A stretch of 64,000 nucleotides of DNA from Oxalobacteraceae bacterium OTU3CINTB1 (GCA_024123955.1 CP099652.1:3658001-3722000); one strand, 5' to 3'; numbered from the stretch's first letter, positions 10,608 through 21,218 are shown. Numbers and translations: made by a program. The notes: a model not told the origin generated them from the sequence alone.

Positions 10608-11555
10608 TTGGCTACCGCAAAAGCAAACGGCATTACGCTCACCTACGAAGCCAGCGGCAATCCGCAGGATACCCCCGTGTTGCTCATCATGGGCCTGGGC
10701 ATGCAACTGATCTCCTGGCCACAGGACCTGGTCGACGGCCTGGTGGAGCAGGGCTATTATGTGATCCGCTACGACAACCGCGATATCGGCCTGTCGAGCA
10801 AATTCGACCAGTTCAAAAAGCCCAACCTGATGCTGGCCTACCTTAAATCCTTGGTCGGCTGGCCGCAGTCGCCCGCTTACACGCTCAACGATATGGCAAA
10901 CGACGCGCTCGGCCTGCTCGACGGGCTGGGCATCGCCCGGGCCCACGTGGTGGGCGCCTCGATGGGCGGCATGATCGCGCAGATCTTCGCCGCGCGCTTC
11001 GGCGCCCGCACCTTGAGCCTGACGTCCATCATGTCGAGCAGCGGACGGCGCGGCTTGCCCGGGCCGACGGCGGCCGCGCGGGCGGCGCTGATGCGCGGCC
11101 CCGGCGACGCCAGCGACCGCAAGGCGGTGATCGACCATGCCGTCGGCGTGTTCCGCACCATCGGCAGCCCGTCGTTTCCGACGCCGGAACGCCAGTTGCG
11201 CGCCAATATCGAGCGCGCGCTCAACCGCAATGTCAATCCGGCCGGCGTCGCCCGGCAAATGGTGGCCGTGGTCGCCTCGGGCGACCGCACGCCGCTGCTG
11301 CGCAAGATCGCCTGTCCGGCGCTGGTCATCCACGGCGCCGCCGATCCGCTGGTGCCGTTGGCCTGCGGCGTCGACACGGCCGAGGCGATCCCCGGCGCCA
11401 AGCTCCATGTGATCGAGGGCATGGGCCACGATCTGCCGCCGCAACTGATCGAGCGCCTGCTCGCCTTGCTCGACAATCATCTGCGCGGTAATATGACGCC
11501 GGAACTGCCCGCGCTGATCGCGCGTCGCGCCGGCAGCGGCACCCCTCAACAATAG
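10608..11555 (+). CDS. Alpha/beta-fold hydrolase
   Basis: A 315-residue cytoplasmic hydrolase. The nucleophile elbow is GASMGG, the acid is the Asp in HGAADPLVPL, and the catalytic His is in EGMGHDLP. The oxyanion segment LLIMGLGMQLISWP and the RYDNRDIGLSSKF stretch resemble the 3-oxoadipate enol-lactonase/aclacinomycin esterase-like group, but the substrate cannot be named. It uses a TTG start with GGAG 7 bases upstream. It follows tadA by 107 bases on the same strand and may belong to a longer transcript with the downstream LD-carboxypeptidase. Confidence 0.85.
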   Translation: MATAKANGITLTYEASGNPQDTPVLLIMGLGMQLISWPQDLVDGLVEQGYYVIRYDNRDIGLSSKFDQFKKPNLMLAYLKSLVGWPQSPAYTLNDMANDALGLLDGLGIARAHVVGASMGGMIAQIFAARFGARTLSLTSIMSSSGRRGLPGPTAAARAALMRGPGDASDRKAVIDHAVGVFRTIGSPSFPTPERQLRANIERALNRNVNPAGVARQMVAVVASGDRTPLLRKIACPALVIHGAADPLVPLACGVDTAEAIPGAKLHVIEGMGHDLPPQLIERLLALLDNHLRGNMTPELPALIARRAGSGTPQQ

Positions 11556-11582
11556 CGCTTCACAATTGAGCCTCGAAACAAC

Positions 11583-12503
11583 TTGAACACCAAAAAAATC
11601 GGCATCGCCATTGTCGCGCCCGGTGGCGCCGCGCCCGATGCGGGCGCGCTCCAGGCCGGCATCGCCCGCCTCGAACAGCAGGGTTTCCTGGTCCACAATT
11701 ATTACGAACACGACAAGCGGCACCTGCGCTTCGGCGGCACCGACGCCGGCCGCCTGGCGCAGCTCGACGCCGCCGCCGCCGATCCGGATGTGCGGATCGT
11801 CATCGCCCTGCGTGGTTCGTACGGCATGACGCGGCTGCTGCCGGCGATCGATTTCGCCGCCATGGCCGACAGCGGCAAGCTGTTTGTCGGCTATAGCGAC
11901 TTCACCGCCTTCCAGATGGCGCTGATGAAGCAGACCGGGCGCATCAGCTTCGGCGGGCCGATGGTGTGCGCCGATTTTCTCCCGGAGCAGCCGGATGCCT
12001 ATACGATGGGCCAATTCTGGGATTGCCTGCGCGGTCCGGCGCATGCCGTGCGCGGCGCGGTGGCCGACGGCGGCGCCGACAATCCGGTGGTCGATGTCGG
12101 CGGCAGGCTGTGGGGCGGCAACCTGGCGATGATGGTCAGCCTGCTGGGCACGCCATATTTCCACGCGCTGGACGACGGTATCGTGTTTATCGAGGATATC
12201 TCCGAACATCCCTACCGGATCGAGCGCATGGTGTTGCAACTGCTGTATGCGGGCGCGCTGTACGGCCAGCGTGCGCTGGTGCTGGGCGATTTTTCCGGCT
12301 ATAAATTAGGCGCGCTGGAGAACGGCTACGACTTCGAGACCATGCTGGCCTACCTGCGCGCGCGCTTGCCGCTGCCGGTGCTGACCGGCTTGCCTTTCGG
12401 CCATATCAGGCGCCATGCCACCTTGCCATATGGCGGCATGGCGCGGCTGGTGTCGGACGCGCGCGGCTTCGAGCTGACGATCCGCGACTACCCCACCTTG
12501 TAG
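11583..12503 (+). CDS. ldcA: Muramoyltetrapeptide (LD-)carboxypeptidase, family S66, cytoplasmic
   Basis: A 306-residue serine peptidase that removes the terminal D-Ala from murein tetrapeptides so that the tripeptide can be re-used. The nucleophile lies in ALRGSYGMTRLLPAIDF, with the acid and base residues in FIEDISEHPYRIERM and PFGHIRRH. No signal peptide is present, as expected for the recycling enzyme of the cytoplasm. The start is a TTG, 27 bases after the hydrolase gene. A second member of the family, with an export leader, is encoded at 39859; the two share the fold but are clearly different in sequence. Confidence 0.9.
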   Translation: MNTKKIGIAIVAPGGAAPDAGALQAGIARLEQQGFLVHNYYEHDKRHLRFGGTDAGRLAQLDAAAADPDVRIVIALRGSYGMTRLLPAIDFAAMADSGKLFVGYSDFTAFQMALMKQTGRISFGGPMVCADFLPEQPDAYTMGQFWDCLRGPAHAVRGAVADGGADNPVVDVGGRLWGGNLAMMVSLLGTPYFHALDDGIVFIEDISEHPYRIERMVLQLLYAGALYGQRALVLGDFSGYKLGALENGYDFETMLAYLRARLPLPVLTGLPFGHIRRHATLPYGGMARLVSDARGFELTIRDYPTL

Positions 12504-12506
12504 GGC

Positions 12507-13019
12507 TTACTGCACCCGGCGCACGCGTGGCGGCTGCTTGGCGCCGTCGACCTCGAAGAAGATGGTGCCGATGGCGTTGCGGCTCAGCACGACCTTCGGA
12601 TTCGTGCGCTCTATAAACCACTCCGAGCTGCCGTCCACCACCCGCCAGACCTGGCCGTTGGCCAGTTTGAATTGCGTGCTCGGACCCCAGCCTTCGATTT
12701 TTCCGACAACGGTGCTTTCGATGGACGTCAAGTCCGCTTTTCTGTCCTTGGCGATGGTGTCGAGCCCGAAGCCGGCTTCGGTGTTGGCGGCCGGAGCGGC
12801 CGCTGCGGTCTGTGCGGCCGATGCCGGCGCCGGCGCCGCAGCCGCAGCCGATACCGCAGCCGCAGCCGCAGCGCCCGTGGCGGCAGGCGCCGTCACCGGT
12901 ATCGCGTCGTAGCACGCCACGCGGCCGGCCACCTCGGCGATGGTGCGGCAGTGGAGCAGGGCGCGATCGTCGGCCAGCGCGGAACCGGATATTGCCAGCA
13001 AAACAAGCAAAGCTTTCAT
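12507..13019 (-). CDS. Periplasmic protein with Ala/Pro-rich linker, unknown function
   Basis: A 170-residue exported protein. The signal peptide (MKALLVLLAISGSALA) is followed by a small cysteine motif, CRTIAEVAGRVACYDAI, of the kind found in several proteobacterial envelope proteins. Next come about 40 residues of almost pure Ala/Pro, then a C-terminal beta-rich domain (residues about 90-170: IEGWGPSTQFKLANGQVWRV, NAIGTIFFEVDG). The layout suggests two folded parts joined by a flexible linker spanning the periplasm. It is convergent with ldcA (3-base gap). Confidence 0.8.
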   Translation of the reverse strand: MKALLVLLAISGSALADDRALLHCRTIAEVAGRVACYDAIPVTAPAATGAAAAAAVSAAAAAPAPASAAQTAAAAPAANTEAGFGLDTIAKDRKADLTSIESTVVGKIEGWGPSTQFKLANGQVWRVVDGSSEWFIERTNPKVVLSRNAIGTIFFEVDGAKQPPRVRRVQ

Positions 13020-13079
13020 CGAATACCTTCCAGATTGAGATTTCCTGATTATATCGATAGGCCGGTCAGCGGCGGGAAG

Positions 13080-13111
13080 AAAAAAAGCCCGGCCGCGTGA
13101 GCGGCCGGGCT
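13080..13111 (-). terminator. Rho-independent terminator of the large TonB receptor
   Basis: An 11-bp perfect GC-rich stem (AGCCCGGCCGC on the + strand with a GTGA loop) is followed on the minus strand by seven T residues. It lies 50 bases past the receptor stop codon and insulates the next minus-strand gene. Confidence 0.88.
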
Positions 13112-13160
13112 GTCGAAGAGAGGAGGGAGACCGCCTCCTCTTGGTGCCGGGTGAAGCGCG

Positions 13161-16100
13161 TCAATTCCTGAAATTCATCCCGACCATGATGCGGCGGCCG
13201 GCGTAGGAGGTGTCGAGCAGGTTGGGGGTGCCGTCGGCGAACGGGGCGTACTGGGCTTGGCTGTTGGTGGTCGAACTCAGGTTCAGGTTGCGGCCCTCGG
13301 CGAAGATCTCCATGTTTTTGTTGAGGCGGTAGGCGATCTTGGCGTCGACATAACGGGTGGCGTTCTTGAAGTTCGGCGAGCCCGGATTGTACGGCGTGAT
13401 GGTGGTGCGCCCGCCGGCCGCGTTCGGGTAGTTGTTGACCGACGTGGCGCCGCAGGCGGCGATGCAGCTGAACTTCTGTCCGACCGCCTGCAGCGACACG
13501 CGCATCGACAGCGCGCCGTCGTCGTACCACAGCGAGGCGTTGTAGGTGTACTTCGACTCGCCGACGGGTGGCAGCGCCTCGCCGGTGAGCAGGTCCACCA
13601 CGCGCTGGTCGGTGTTTTTCGAGCGCAGCTTGGTGTAGTTCAGGTCGACCCCGGTGTAGCGCAGCAGCCACGGCAGGAAGGTGAAGGCGGTCTTGCTGCC
13701 GTATTCCAGGCCGGTGCGGGTGATGTTGGCGCCGTTCTCGTAGGTGCGGTAGTCGAAGCCGAGGCCGTCGAGCGAGCGGCCGGTCTGCGGATCGACCAGC
13801 CCGGAACCGCTGAACAGGCCGACGGCGCTCTTGCCGACAACCGTGCTGCCGCCGACCTTGCCCACCTGCCGGAACGCGCCCACCGAGAACGAGGTATCGT
13901 CGTTCGGATACCATTCCAGCGCCAGGTTCTGGTTCTGGTTGGTCTGGGCCTTGAGCGCCGGATTGCCGATGGTGCCGGAGCAGCTCTGTTCCTCGTCGTC
14001 GCGGCGCCGCTCGTCATAGGTGCAGGTGCCGGCCGGGATCAGCGCGCTGACCGGCGGACGGGCGACCTGCTTGGCGCGGTTGTAGCGCAACACCACCTCG
14101 TTGGGCACCATCCACAGCGACAGGTTCAGGATCGGCAGGTAGTCGGTGGTGTTGGCGTCGAGCGCGGTCAGCTTGCTGGCCGTGGCGCTGATGGTGCCGC
14201 CGGCGGCGTTCTGGTTGAGCGGGTCGTAGGCGGCCGTCTTGATGATGGAGGTGAAGCTCATCACGCCGGTGGCGTGGACCTTGGTGCGCACCACGCGGTA
14301 GCCGAAGTTGCCATCCAACTCCATGCCGAACGGCAGGCGGCGGTTGGTGAACGGGATTTCATCGATGCCGAAGTCGGTCATCAGGTAGGCCGCCGTGGTG
14401 CGCTCCTTGAAGGTGCTCACCGGCTGCTGATAGACCTTGCCGTCGTTGGCGGTGCATTCCTTGACGCAGTCGAAGTTGACGTTGGGCGAGTTGACCAGGC
14501 TGAACACTTTTTCGACGTCGATCTGGTTCCAGCCGTCGATCAGCCCGGCCGGACGGTCCGGCATGCCGTTGAAGAACGGCGTGTTCCGTTGCGCCATCGA
14601 TTGCGTGATGATGTCGAGGAACTGCTGTTGCGACATGAAGGTGTTGCCGGAGCGGGCCGAGGCCGGATCGGTGTTGGGCACGTAGCCGCTTGCGCAGGGC
14701 TTGCCGCCAGGTCCGAGCGAGCCGGGGGTGTCGGTGCAGCCGGAGAAGAAGCTGCGTACGTTGGCGCTCGGCAGGATCACCGCGGGCACATAGCCCGCCT
14801 TGCCGAACTCGCCAATGGCCGTTTGCACGGTCGAACCGCCGCCGCCCCAGCTGCTGCCGGAAGTCTGGCGGAAGTTGAAGCCGCTCTTGACGCGCTTGAA
14901 GAACGGCACTTTCTCACTGAGCGCATAGCTGAAGTCGGCCTTGGCGGTGCGCTCCTCGGTCTCGGCCATCTTGGGCGAGAAGGTGATTTGCGGCGCCTGC
15001 GTGCTCAGCGGCTGCTGATTGATGGTGTAGGCCGGTACGGCCGGACCCTTCGGACCGGCGTCGACCGCCTTGGTGTCGGTGCCGGCCGGGCGCACCTGCG
15101 CGTAGATGGTCGGATCGGCCTGGTTGAAGCTGCTGCCGGCCGGCTGCTCGTAGGTCCACAGGCCGTTGGGGAGCACCTTCATCGTCGTCGGGCCGTAGTT
15201 GTAGCTCCAGTTGGTGCGTTTGTCGCCGCGCTGCCACTTGGAGCGGGCGTCGCCGACGAAGAACTCGGCGACGAAGCCGCCGTCCTTGTACACGCCGCCG
15301 CTCTGGAAGTAGCGGTCCGTGGTCTTCATGACGTTGTGGATCTGGTCGGTGTTGACGTTGGCGTCGCTGATCGTATATTGCGTCACGTGGTGGTTGGCGT
15401 CCACCAGCACAGAGCGCGGGTCGACGTTGGCGACGATGCCGGTGGCCGGATATAAGTTGGCGCGGTAGCTGGCGCCGTCGTACAGGTAGTAGCCGGAACC
15501 GGGCACGGCGCTGCGCACGCCGGCCGCTGTGTCGGTAAAGGTCGGGCCCTGGTAGGTCGGGCTGTAGGCGGTGGCCGGATTGGTGTTCAGTCCGCCCAGG
15601 CCGTAGGTCTGGTTGCTGTCGTCCACTTCGCGGCGGGCGTAGTTGACCTTGCCGTACACGGTCAGCTGGTTGTTGACTTTGAAGTCGAAGCGCAGGTCGA
15701 CGTTGCCGCGTTTTTCCTCCTGGCGCTTCTCGAGGAAGCGCACCAGCGACGGCGTGTAGTCGTTCCACTGGTTCAGGCAGCTGAGCAGCTCGTTGCCGCG
15801 CGCGTTGATGGCGGCGTTGCGGGCGGTGTTGCCGTTGACGGCGTTGGCCTGGGCCGTGGTCAGCGCCGGGAAGGCGGCGTAGCAGGCCGCCTTGGTCTGG
15901 GCCGCCGCCGATTTGGTCAGGATGTCGGCCGGCGAGGCGTGGTCGAAGAAGCCGCCGGCCGTCAGCGGCGAGCGCAAGGTCGGCGCGGTGCTGGCCGGGT
16001 CGTTGGGTGACAGGGTACCTGGCTGGTAGGTGAAGGTCTTGTTGGGCGAATTGTCGAAATCGACGTTGCGCGAATAGCCAGCGTTGCGGGTGGTGGCGAC

Positions 16101-16883
16101 CTCGGACGAGTGCGATTCGTTGACCACGCGCGAGGTCGAGGCGTTGAGCATGACGCCAAAGCGGTTGTCGAGGAATTTGCGGGTCAGGATCAGGTTGGTG
16201 TCGGGCGACCATTCCTTGTTCAGCGAGCCCTGCGAGCCGGCCAGGCGCAGCGAGTAGAACGGGTCCTTGAAGTCCAGGCTGGTGCGGGTCTTGATGATGA
16301 TGCCGCCGCCGAGCGAGCCTTCGGTCATGTCGGCGGTGGCGCCCTTGACGACGTCGACGCTTTTGATCAGGTCGGCCGAGAGCGAGCGGAACTCGACGCC
16401 GCGGCCGCTGCCGCCGCCGTTCATGTCGGTGCCGCCGGCCGATTGCACGCCCTGGCCGTCGATTTCGACGCGGGTCAGGTCGGCGCTGTTGCCGCGGATG
16501 GCGACGCTGACGCCTTCGCCGAAGTCGCCGCGGTCGAGCGCGACGCCGGAGATGCGCGAGATGGCCTCGCCGATGTTTCGGTCGGGGAAGGCGCCGACGT
16601 CGTCGGCGACGATCGAGTCCATCGCCGTGGCGGCGTTCTTCTTGCGTTCGATGCCCGATTGCTGGGCCGCGCGCTGGCCTTGGACCACGACGGTCTTGAT
16701 GTCCGTGGCGGCCGGCGCGGGCGCGGGTGACTGCGCCGCCGGGGCGTCCGGCTTGGCGTCCTGGGCGGCGGCGTGGCCGGCGACGAGCGAGGCCAGCGCG
16801 ATCGAAACCGCATAGGCGACCGGTGTGGGGCTCGGTGGTTTTTTACCTGGATAGGCGCGCGCGCCATGGGTGTGTCCGTGCAT
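13161..16883 (-). CDS. TonB-dependent outer-membrane receptor (Xanthomonas/Caulobacter type)
   Basis: A 1240-residue outer-membrane transporter. After a signal peptide ending near GHAAAQ comes an Ala/Pro-rich stretch, a TonB box-like segment (IKTVVVQGQR) and the plug domain (about 75-220; NIGEAISRISGVALDRGDFG, VAIRGNSADLTRVEIDG). The remainder is a long beta barrel ending MVGMNFRN with the C-terminal aromatic required for assembly. The size and plug signature match the large family often used for plant-derived carbohydrates. The start at 16883 has GGAGAGAGAG upstream. No regulator or enzyme is adjacent, so the substrate is open. Confidence 0.92.
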   Translation of the reverse strand: MHGHTHGARAYPGKKPPSPTPVAYAVSIALASLVAGHAAAQDAKPDAPAAQSPAPAPAATDIKTVVVQGQRAAQQSGIERKKNAATAMDSIVADDVGAFPDRNIGEAISRISGVALDRGDFGEGVSVAIRGNSADLTRVEIDGQGVQSAGGTDMNGGGSGRGVEFRSLSADLIKSVDVVKGATADMTEGSLGGGIIIKTRTSLDFKDPFYSLRLAGSQGSLNKEWSPDTNLILTRKFLDNRFGVMLNASTSRVVNESHSSEVATTRNAGYSRNVDFDNSPNKTFTYQPGTLSPNDPASTAPTLRSPLTAGGFFDHASPADILTKSAAAQTKAACYAAFPALTTAQANAVNGNTARNAAINARGNELLSCLNQWNDYTPSLVRFLEKRQEEKRGNVDLRFDFKVNNQLTVYGKVNYARREVDDSNQTYGLGGLNTNPATAYSPTYQGPTFTDTAAGVRSAVPGSGYYLYDGASYRANLYPATGIVANVDPRSVLVDANHHVTQYTISDANVNTDQIHNVMKTTDRYFQSGGVYKDGGFVAEFFVGDARSKWQRGDKRTNWSYNYGPTTMKVLPNGLWTYEQPAGSSFNQADPTIYAQVRPAGTDTKAVDAGPKGPAVPAYTINQQPLSTQAPQITFSPKMAETEERTAKADFSYALSEKVPFFKRVKSGFNFRQTSGSSWGGGGSTVQTAIGEFGKAGYVPAVILPSANVRSFFSGCTDTPGSLGPGGKPCASGYVPNTDPASARSGNTFMSQQQFLDIITQSMAQRNTPFFNGMPDRPAGLIDGWNQIDVEKVFSLVNSPNVNFDCVKECTANDGKVYQQPVSTFKERTTAAYLMTDFGIDEIPFTNRRLPFGMELDGNFGYRVVRTKVHATGVMSFTSIIKTAAYDPLNQNAAGGTISATASKLTALDANTTDYLPILNLSLWMVPNEVVLRYNRAKQVARPPVSALIPAGTCTYDERRRDDEEQSCSGTIGNPALKAQTNQNQNLALEWYPNDDTSFSVGAFRQVGKVGGSTVVGKSAVGLFSGSGLVDPQTGRSLDGLGFDYRTYENGANITRTGLEYGSKTAFTFLPWLLRYTGVDLNYTKLRSKNTDQRVVDLLTGEALPPVGESKYTYNASLWYDDGALSMRVSLQAVGQKFSCIAACGATSVNNYPNAAGGRTTITPYNPGSPNFKNATRYVDAKIAYRLNKNMEIFAEGRNLNLSSTTNSQAQYAPFADGTPNLLDTSYAGRRIMVGMNFRN

Positions 16884-17116
16884 GTTGTCTCTCTCTCCCT
16901 GACTGGCCTTTGCGGCCATTTTTTAATGCCGGCGGTGTTACACCGGCTGATATATTAGTAATCAGTCTAGTGTCGAAAACAGGCGCGCGGATTGGCAAAT
17001 GGAAAAGAATCACCCGGTTGAGCGGAATACTGATCTGGGCGGAAAACAAGTGTTCGCGGCGGAATTTGGATATCAGCGTCGGCGCGGATCGCGCCGTTGG
17101 GACTGCATGGGCTGCC

Positions 17117-17434
17117 TCATTTTGCCGGCGGGACCGGCACGGGCTGGGCGTACACCACCACCGATTGCGGCGCTAACGGGGCGGCTTTGGGCGTGGCATT
17201 GTTGAGGACGAAGGTGATCACCGTCAGCGCGGTGCCGCCCAGGACGATCGCGGTGCCGACCACCCATTTGATCATGTCGGCGAAGCCCCTGTGCATTTCC
17301 GCTTGCAGGGCGCCCACTTTACCGGTCAGGTCCAGCTGATGCGCCGCCAGCTCGGATTGCCGCGCCTCGATCCGCGCCAGCCTTTCCCTGGCGTCGGTCG
17401 CGAACTCCTCCAGTCTGGCGATGCGCTCATCCAT
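17117..17434 (-). CDS. Small coiled-coil membrane protein
   Basis: A 105-residue protein made of an N-terminal coiled coil (about 1-55, MDERIARLEEFATDARERL at the start), one membrane helix (about 60-85, VVGTAIVLGGTALTVITFVL) and a Pro/Ala-rich tail. The architecture resembles small phage-holin-accessory or DUF1640-like proteins, but no specific function can be assigned. GGGAGGG upstream of 17434 fixes the start; the frame could also open 35 codons earlier without such a site. It is divergent from ybiT. Confidence 0.8.
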   Translation of the reverse strand: MDERIARLEEFATDARERLARIEARQSELAAHQLDLTGKVGALQAEMHRGFADMIKWVVGTAIVLGGTALTVITFVLNNATPKAAPLAPQSVVVYAQPVPVPPAK

Positions 17435-17583
17435 TTTGCGTCCCTCCCGGGTATCAAGCAGCTTCGTTAACAAAATTGTACGCCATGTTTTAGCCCCTGT
17501 CGCCCAGTGCCGCGCGGTGGGTGCTGTATAATCCCGCATTTCCGCCTAACGGCATGATTTAATTAAGAAAAGCCCAATTCAGA

Positions 17584-19185
17584 ATGCTATCGACCGCTAA
17601 CATCACCATGCAATTCGGCGCCAAGCCGCTGTTTGAAAACATCTCCGTCAAGTTCGGCGATGGCAACCGCTACGGCCTGATCGGCGCCAACGGTTGCGGC
17701 AAATCCACGTTCATGAAAATCCTGGGCGGCGATCTGGAGCCGTCGGGCGGCAACGTGATGCTGGATACGAACGAGCGCCTGGGCAAGCTGCGCCAGGACC
17801 AGTTCGCCTATGAAGAGATGCGCGTGCTCGACGTGGTCATGATGGGCCACACCGAGATGTGGGCCGCGATGCAGGAACGCGACGCCATCTACGCCAATCC
17901 GGAGGCGACCGACGATGATTACATGAAGGCCGCCGAGCTCGAAGGCAAGGTGTCCGAGTACGACGGCTACACGGCCGAGTCGCGCGCCGGCGAGCTGCTG
18001 CTGGGCGCCGGCGTCGACATCGAGCTGCACAAGGGCCCGATGAGCAACGTGTCGCCGGGCTGGAAGCTGCGCGTGCTGCTGGCGCAGGCGCTGTTCTCGA
18101 ATCCGGACATCCTGCTGCTCGACGAGCCGACCAACAATCTGGACATCAACACCATCCGCTGGCTGGAGGACGTGCTGAACGACCGCAACTCCACCATGAT
18201 CATCATTTCCCACGATCGCCACTTCCTCAACCAAGTCTGCACCCACGTGGCCGACATGGACTACGGCACGTTGAAGATCTATCCGGGCAACTACGACGAG
18301 TACATGTTCGCCTCGACCCAGGCGCGCAACCAGCAACTGGCCAACAACGCCAAGGCCAAGGACAAGGTCGCCGAACTGCAGGACTTCGTGCGCCGTTTCG
18401 CCGCCAACAAATCCAAGGCCCGCCAGGCGACCTCGCGCGCCAAGCAGATCGAGAAGATCAAGGTCGACGACATCAAGCCGTCGTCGCGCGCCTATCCGTT
18501 CGTGCGCTTCGACGGCGAGAAGAAATTGCACCGCCTGGCCGTCGAAGTCGACAGCATCGCCAAGAAATACGACCGCCAGCTGTTCAATAACTTCAGCATC
18601 ATGGTCGAGGCGGGCGAGCGCATCGCCATCATCGGCGCCAACGGCGCCGGCAAGACCACCTTGCTGCGTTGCATAGGCGGCGACGACATCGCCGGCCTGC
18701 ACGCCGACCACGGCACCGTCAAGTGGGCCGAGAACGCCAACGTCGGCTACATGCCGCAGGATCCGACCGAGGAATTCTCCAAGGACACGACGTTGACCGA
18801 CTGGATGGGCGACTGGACCCAGGAAGGCGACGACGACCAGGCCGTGCGCTCGATCCTGGGCCGCCTGCTGTTCGGCGGCGACGAGGTCAAGAAGTCGGTC
18901 AAGGTGCTGTCCGGCGGCGAGAAGGGCCGCATGATGTACGGCAAGCTGATGCTGGGCCGCCACAACGTGCTGCTGCTCGATGAGCCGACCAACCACATGG
19001 ACATGGAATCGATCGAGTCGCTCAACATCGCGCTGGAAAAGTATGCCGGCACCCTGATCTTCGTCTCGCACGACCGCGAATTCGTCTCGTCGCTGGCCAA
19101 CCGCATCATCGAGATCAAGGAAAACGAAGTGGTCGATTTCCGCGGCAACTACGAGGACTACCTGACCAGCCAGGGCATCGATTAA
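17584..19185 (+). CDS. ybiT: ABC-F ribosome-associated ATPase YbiT
   Basis: A 533-residue soluble protein with two ABC ATPase domains and no membrane segments. Walker A motifs are GANGCGKST (about residue 37) and GANGAGKTT (about 350); both Walker B motifs read LLLDEPTN. Signature motifs are degenerate in the first domain (VSPGWKLRV) and canonical in the second (LSGGEKGRM). The linker between them (about 235-310; [20 protein letters not shown]) is the P-site tRNA-interaction motif of ABC-F factors. The sequence follows E. coli YbiT closely. ABC-F proteins bind the ribosomal E site and adjust translation. A TATAAT at 17527-17532 may be its -10 box. Confidence 0.93.
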   Translation: MLSTANITMQFGAKPLFENISVKFGDGNRYGLIGANGCGKSTFMKILGGDLEPSGGNVMLDTNERLGKLRQDQFAYEEMRVLDVVMMGHTEMWAAMQERDAIYANPEATDDDYMKAAELEGKVSEYDGYTAESRAGELLLGAGVDIELHKGPMSNVSPGWKLRVLLAQALFSNPDILLLDEPTNNLDINTIRWLEDVLNDRNSTMIIISHDRHFLNQVCTHVADMDYGTLKIYPGNYDEYMFASTQARNQQLANNAKAKDKVAELQDFVRRFAANKSKARQATSRAKQIEKIKVDDIKPSSRAYPFVRFDGEKKLHRLAVEVDSIAKKYDRQLFNNFSIMVEAGERIAIIGANGAGKTTLLRCIGGDDIAGLHADHGTVKWAENANVGYMPQDPTEEFSKDTTLTDWMGDWTQEGDDDQAVRSILGRLLFGGDEVKKSVKVLSGGEKGRMMYGKLMLGRHNVLLLDEPTNHMDMESIESLNIALEKYAGTLIFVSHDREFVSSLANRIIEIKENEVVDFRGNYEDYLTSQGID

Positions 19186-19206
19186 CTTCTTAGCCACGTC
19201 GGAACC

Positions 19207-20352
19207 ATGCAAACCATAGAGATCAAATCCGTCGAGTACGATCATCCTCAAGACGGAGCCAGCTGCACCGCCCACGCCTGGGCGCGCACGCCAGCGACAC
19301 CGACGCCCGAACAGCGCACCGCGCTCAAGGCCCGCATCAAGCAACTGCTGGTCGAGAAGGAGGCGGTGCTCGTCTCGCACTACTATGTCGACGGCGACCT
19401 GCAAGACCTGGCCGAGGAAACCGGCGGCTGCGTCTCCGATTCGCTGGAGATGGCGCGCTTCGGGCGCGACCATCCGGCCAAGACGCTGGTCGTGGCCGGC
19501 GTGCGCTTCATGGGCGAGACCGCCAAGATCCTCAGCCCGGAAAAGCGCATCCTGATGCCGGACCTGGACGCGACCTGTTCGCTCGACCTGGGTTGCCCGG
19601 TCGACGAGTTCACCGCCTTCTGCGACGCCCATCCGGACCGCACGGTGGTGGTGTACGCCAACACCAGCGCGGCCGTCAAGGCGCGCGCCGACTGGATGGT
19701 GACGTCGTCGATCGGCCTCGACATCGTGGCCCATCTGCACGCGCAGGGCAAGAAAATCCTGTGGGCGCCGGACCGTCACCTGGGTTCCTACATCCAGAAG
19801 CAGACCGGCGCCGACATGCTGCTGTGGCAGGGCTCGTGCCTGGTGCACGACGAGTTCAAGGGCGTCGAACTGGACCTGCTGAAGGCGCAATATCCGGACG
19901 CCAAGATCCTGGTGCATCCGGAATCGCCGGCCAACGTGGTGGCGCTGGCCGATGTGGTCGGCTCGACGACGCAGATCATCAGCGCCGCCGTCGAGTCCGA
20001 CGCCGATACCTTCATCGTCGCCACCGACAACGGCATCCTGCACAAGATGCGCGCGGCCGCGCCCGGCAAGCTGTTTATCGAGGCGCCGACCGCCGGCAAC
20101 AGCGCCACCTGCAAGAGCTGCGCGCATTGCCCTTGGATGGCGATGAACGGGCTGCAAAACCTGGCCGACGTGCTGGAAAACATGGAAACGAGCACGACCA
20201 ACGAGATCCATGTCGATCCGGAGATCGGCCGCCAGGCGGTGGTGTCGATCAACCGCATGCTCGATTTCGCGGCGGCCAAAAAGGCCCGGGTGCAGCCCGG
20301 CGCCGACCTGGCCAAAGAAGCACAACTGTTTTCAGGAATCGGTCCCGCATGA
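19207..20352 (+). CDS. nadA: Quinolinate synthase NadA
   Basis: A 381-residue [4Fe-4S] enzyme that condenses iminoaspartate with dihydroxyacetone phosphate to quinolinate in de novo NAD synthesis. The three cluster cysteines are in [21 protein letters not shown] and [10 protein letters not shown]. The [17 protein letters not shown] segment near the N-terminus is diagnostic. The gene follows ybiT after 21 bases and overlaps nadC by 4 bases (ATGA), so nadA and nadC are translationally coupled. The iminoaspartate supplier, nadB, lies 3.2 kb away on the opposite strand. Confidence 0.96.
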   Translation: MQTIEIKSVEYDHPQDGASCTAHAWARTPATPTPEQRTALKARIKQLLVEKEAVLVSHYYVDGDLQDLAEETGGCVSDSLEMARFGRDHPAKTLVVAGVRFMGETAKILSPEKRILMPDLDATCSLDLGCPVDEFTAFCDAHPDRTVVVYANTSAAVKARADWMVTSSIGLDIVAHLHAQGKKILWAPDRHLGSYIQKQTGADMLLWQGSCLVHDEFKGVELDLLKAQYPDAKILVHPESPANVVALADVVGSTTQIISAAVESDADTFIVATDNGILHKMRAAAPGKLFIEAPTAGNSATCKSCAHCPWMAMNGLQNLADVLENMETSTTNEIHVDPEIGRQAVVSINRMLDFAAAKKARVQPGADLAKEAQLFSGIGPA

Positions 20353-21218
20353 TGAGTACCTTGTTGAATAAATTCGCGCCGTTCGACGAGGCGCTGAAAA
20401 CGGCCTTCGAGGCCAATCTTCTGTCGGCCTTGCTGGAAGACGTGGGCAGCGGCGACCTGACCGGCTTGCTCGTGCCGGACGGCGGCCGCTCCACCGCGCG
20501 CGTGATCGTGCGCGAGGACGCGGTGTTGTGCGGCGCGCCGTGGTTCGAGGGCGTGATGAACTGCATGCAGGCCGGCATCGAGATCGACTGGCAGTACGCC
20601 GAGGGCGACATGATGAAGGCCGACAGCGTGGTCTGCACGATCGAGGGTCCGGCGCGCGCGCTGCTGACGGCGGAAAGGGCGGCGCTGAACTTCCTGCAAC
20701 TGCTCTCGGGCGTGGCGACCGCTACCCGCAAATACGTCGACGTCATCGCCGGCACCCGCGCGGCCATCCTGGACACCCGCAAGACCTTGCCGGGGCTGCG
20801 CCTGGCGCAGAAATACGCGGTACGCGTCGGTGGCGGGCAGAACCAGCGCCTGGCCCTGTATGACGGCATCCTGATCAAGGAGAACCATATCGCGGCGGCC
20901 GGCGGCATCACCAACGCGGTGCTGGCGGCCAAGCGGCTGGACAAGGGCGTGTCGATCCAGGTCGAGGTCGAGAACCTGGACGAGCTGGCCGAGGCGCTGG
21001 CGGCGGGCGCTGAGTCCATCCTGCTGGACAACTTCAGCAACGAGATGATGCGCGAGGCGGTCACCATCAATGCCGGACGGGCGTTGCTGGAGGCGTCGGG
21101 CGGCATCAACTTCGATACCGTGCGGGCCATCGCCGAAACCGGCGTCAACCGCATCTCGATTGGAAGCTTGACAAAAGACATACGCGCCACAGACTATTCT
21201 TTGCGAATTGTCAATTAA
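20349..21218 (+). CDS. nadC: Nicotinate-nucleotide pyrophosphorylase NadC
   Basis: A 289-residue decarboxylating phosphoribosyltransferase that converts quinolinate and PRPP to nicotinate mononucleotide. Recognisable segments are [41 protein letters not shown] and the C-terminal [13 protein letters not shown]. It starts inside the nadA stop codon; two consecutive ATGs (20349 and 20352) are both possible, with AGGAA upstream. Confidence 0.96.
   Translation: MMSTLLNKFAPFDEALKTAFEANLLSALLEDVGSGDLTGLLVPDGGRSTARVIVREDAVLCGAPWFEGVMNCMQAGIEIDWQYAEGDMMKADSVVCTIEGPARALLTAERAALNFLQLLSGVATATRKYVDVIAGTRAAILDTRKTLPGLRLAQKYAVRVGGGQNQRLALYDGILIKENHIAAAGGITNAVLAAKRLDKGVSIQVEVENLDELAEALAAGAESILLDNFSNEMMREAVTINAGRALLEASGGINFDTVRAIAETGVNRISIGSLTKDIRATDYSLRIVN

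Noticed and set aside
12770..12900. Microsatellite-like GC-rich repeat
   Set aside because: It codes for the Ala/Pro linker of an otherwise well-formed exported protein and shows no exact tandem unit.
13257..15455. Open frame of about 730 codons on the + strand
   Set aside because: Antisense to the TonB receptor, no ribosome site and no recognisable domain.
17587..20325. Open frame of about 900 codons on the minus strand
   Set aside because: It is antisense to ybiT and nadA, both certain genes; its composition is typical of a shadow frame.
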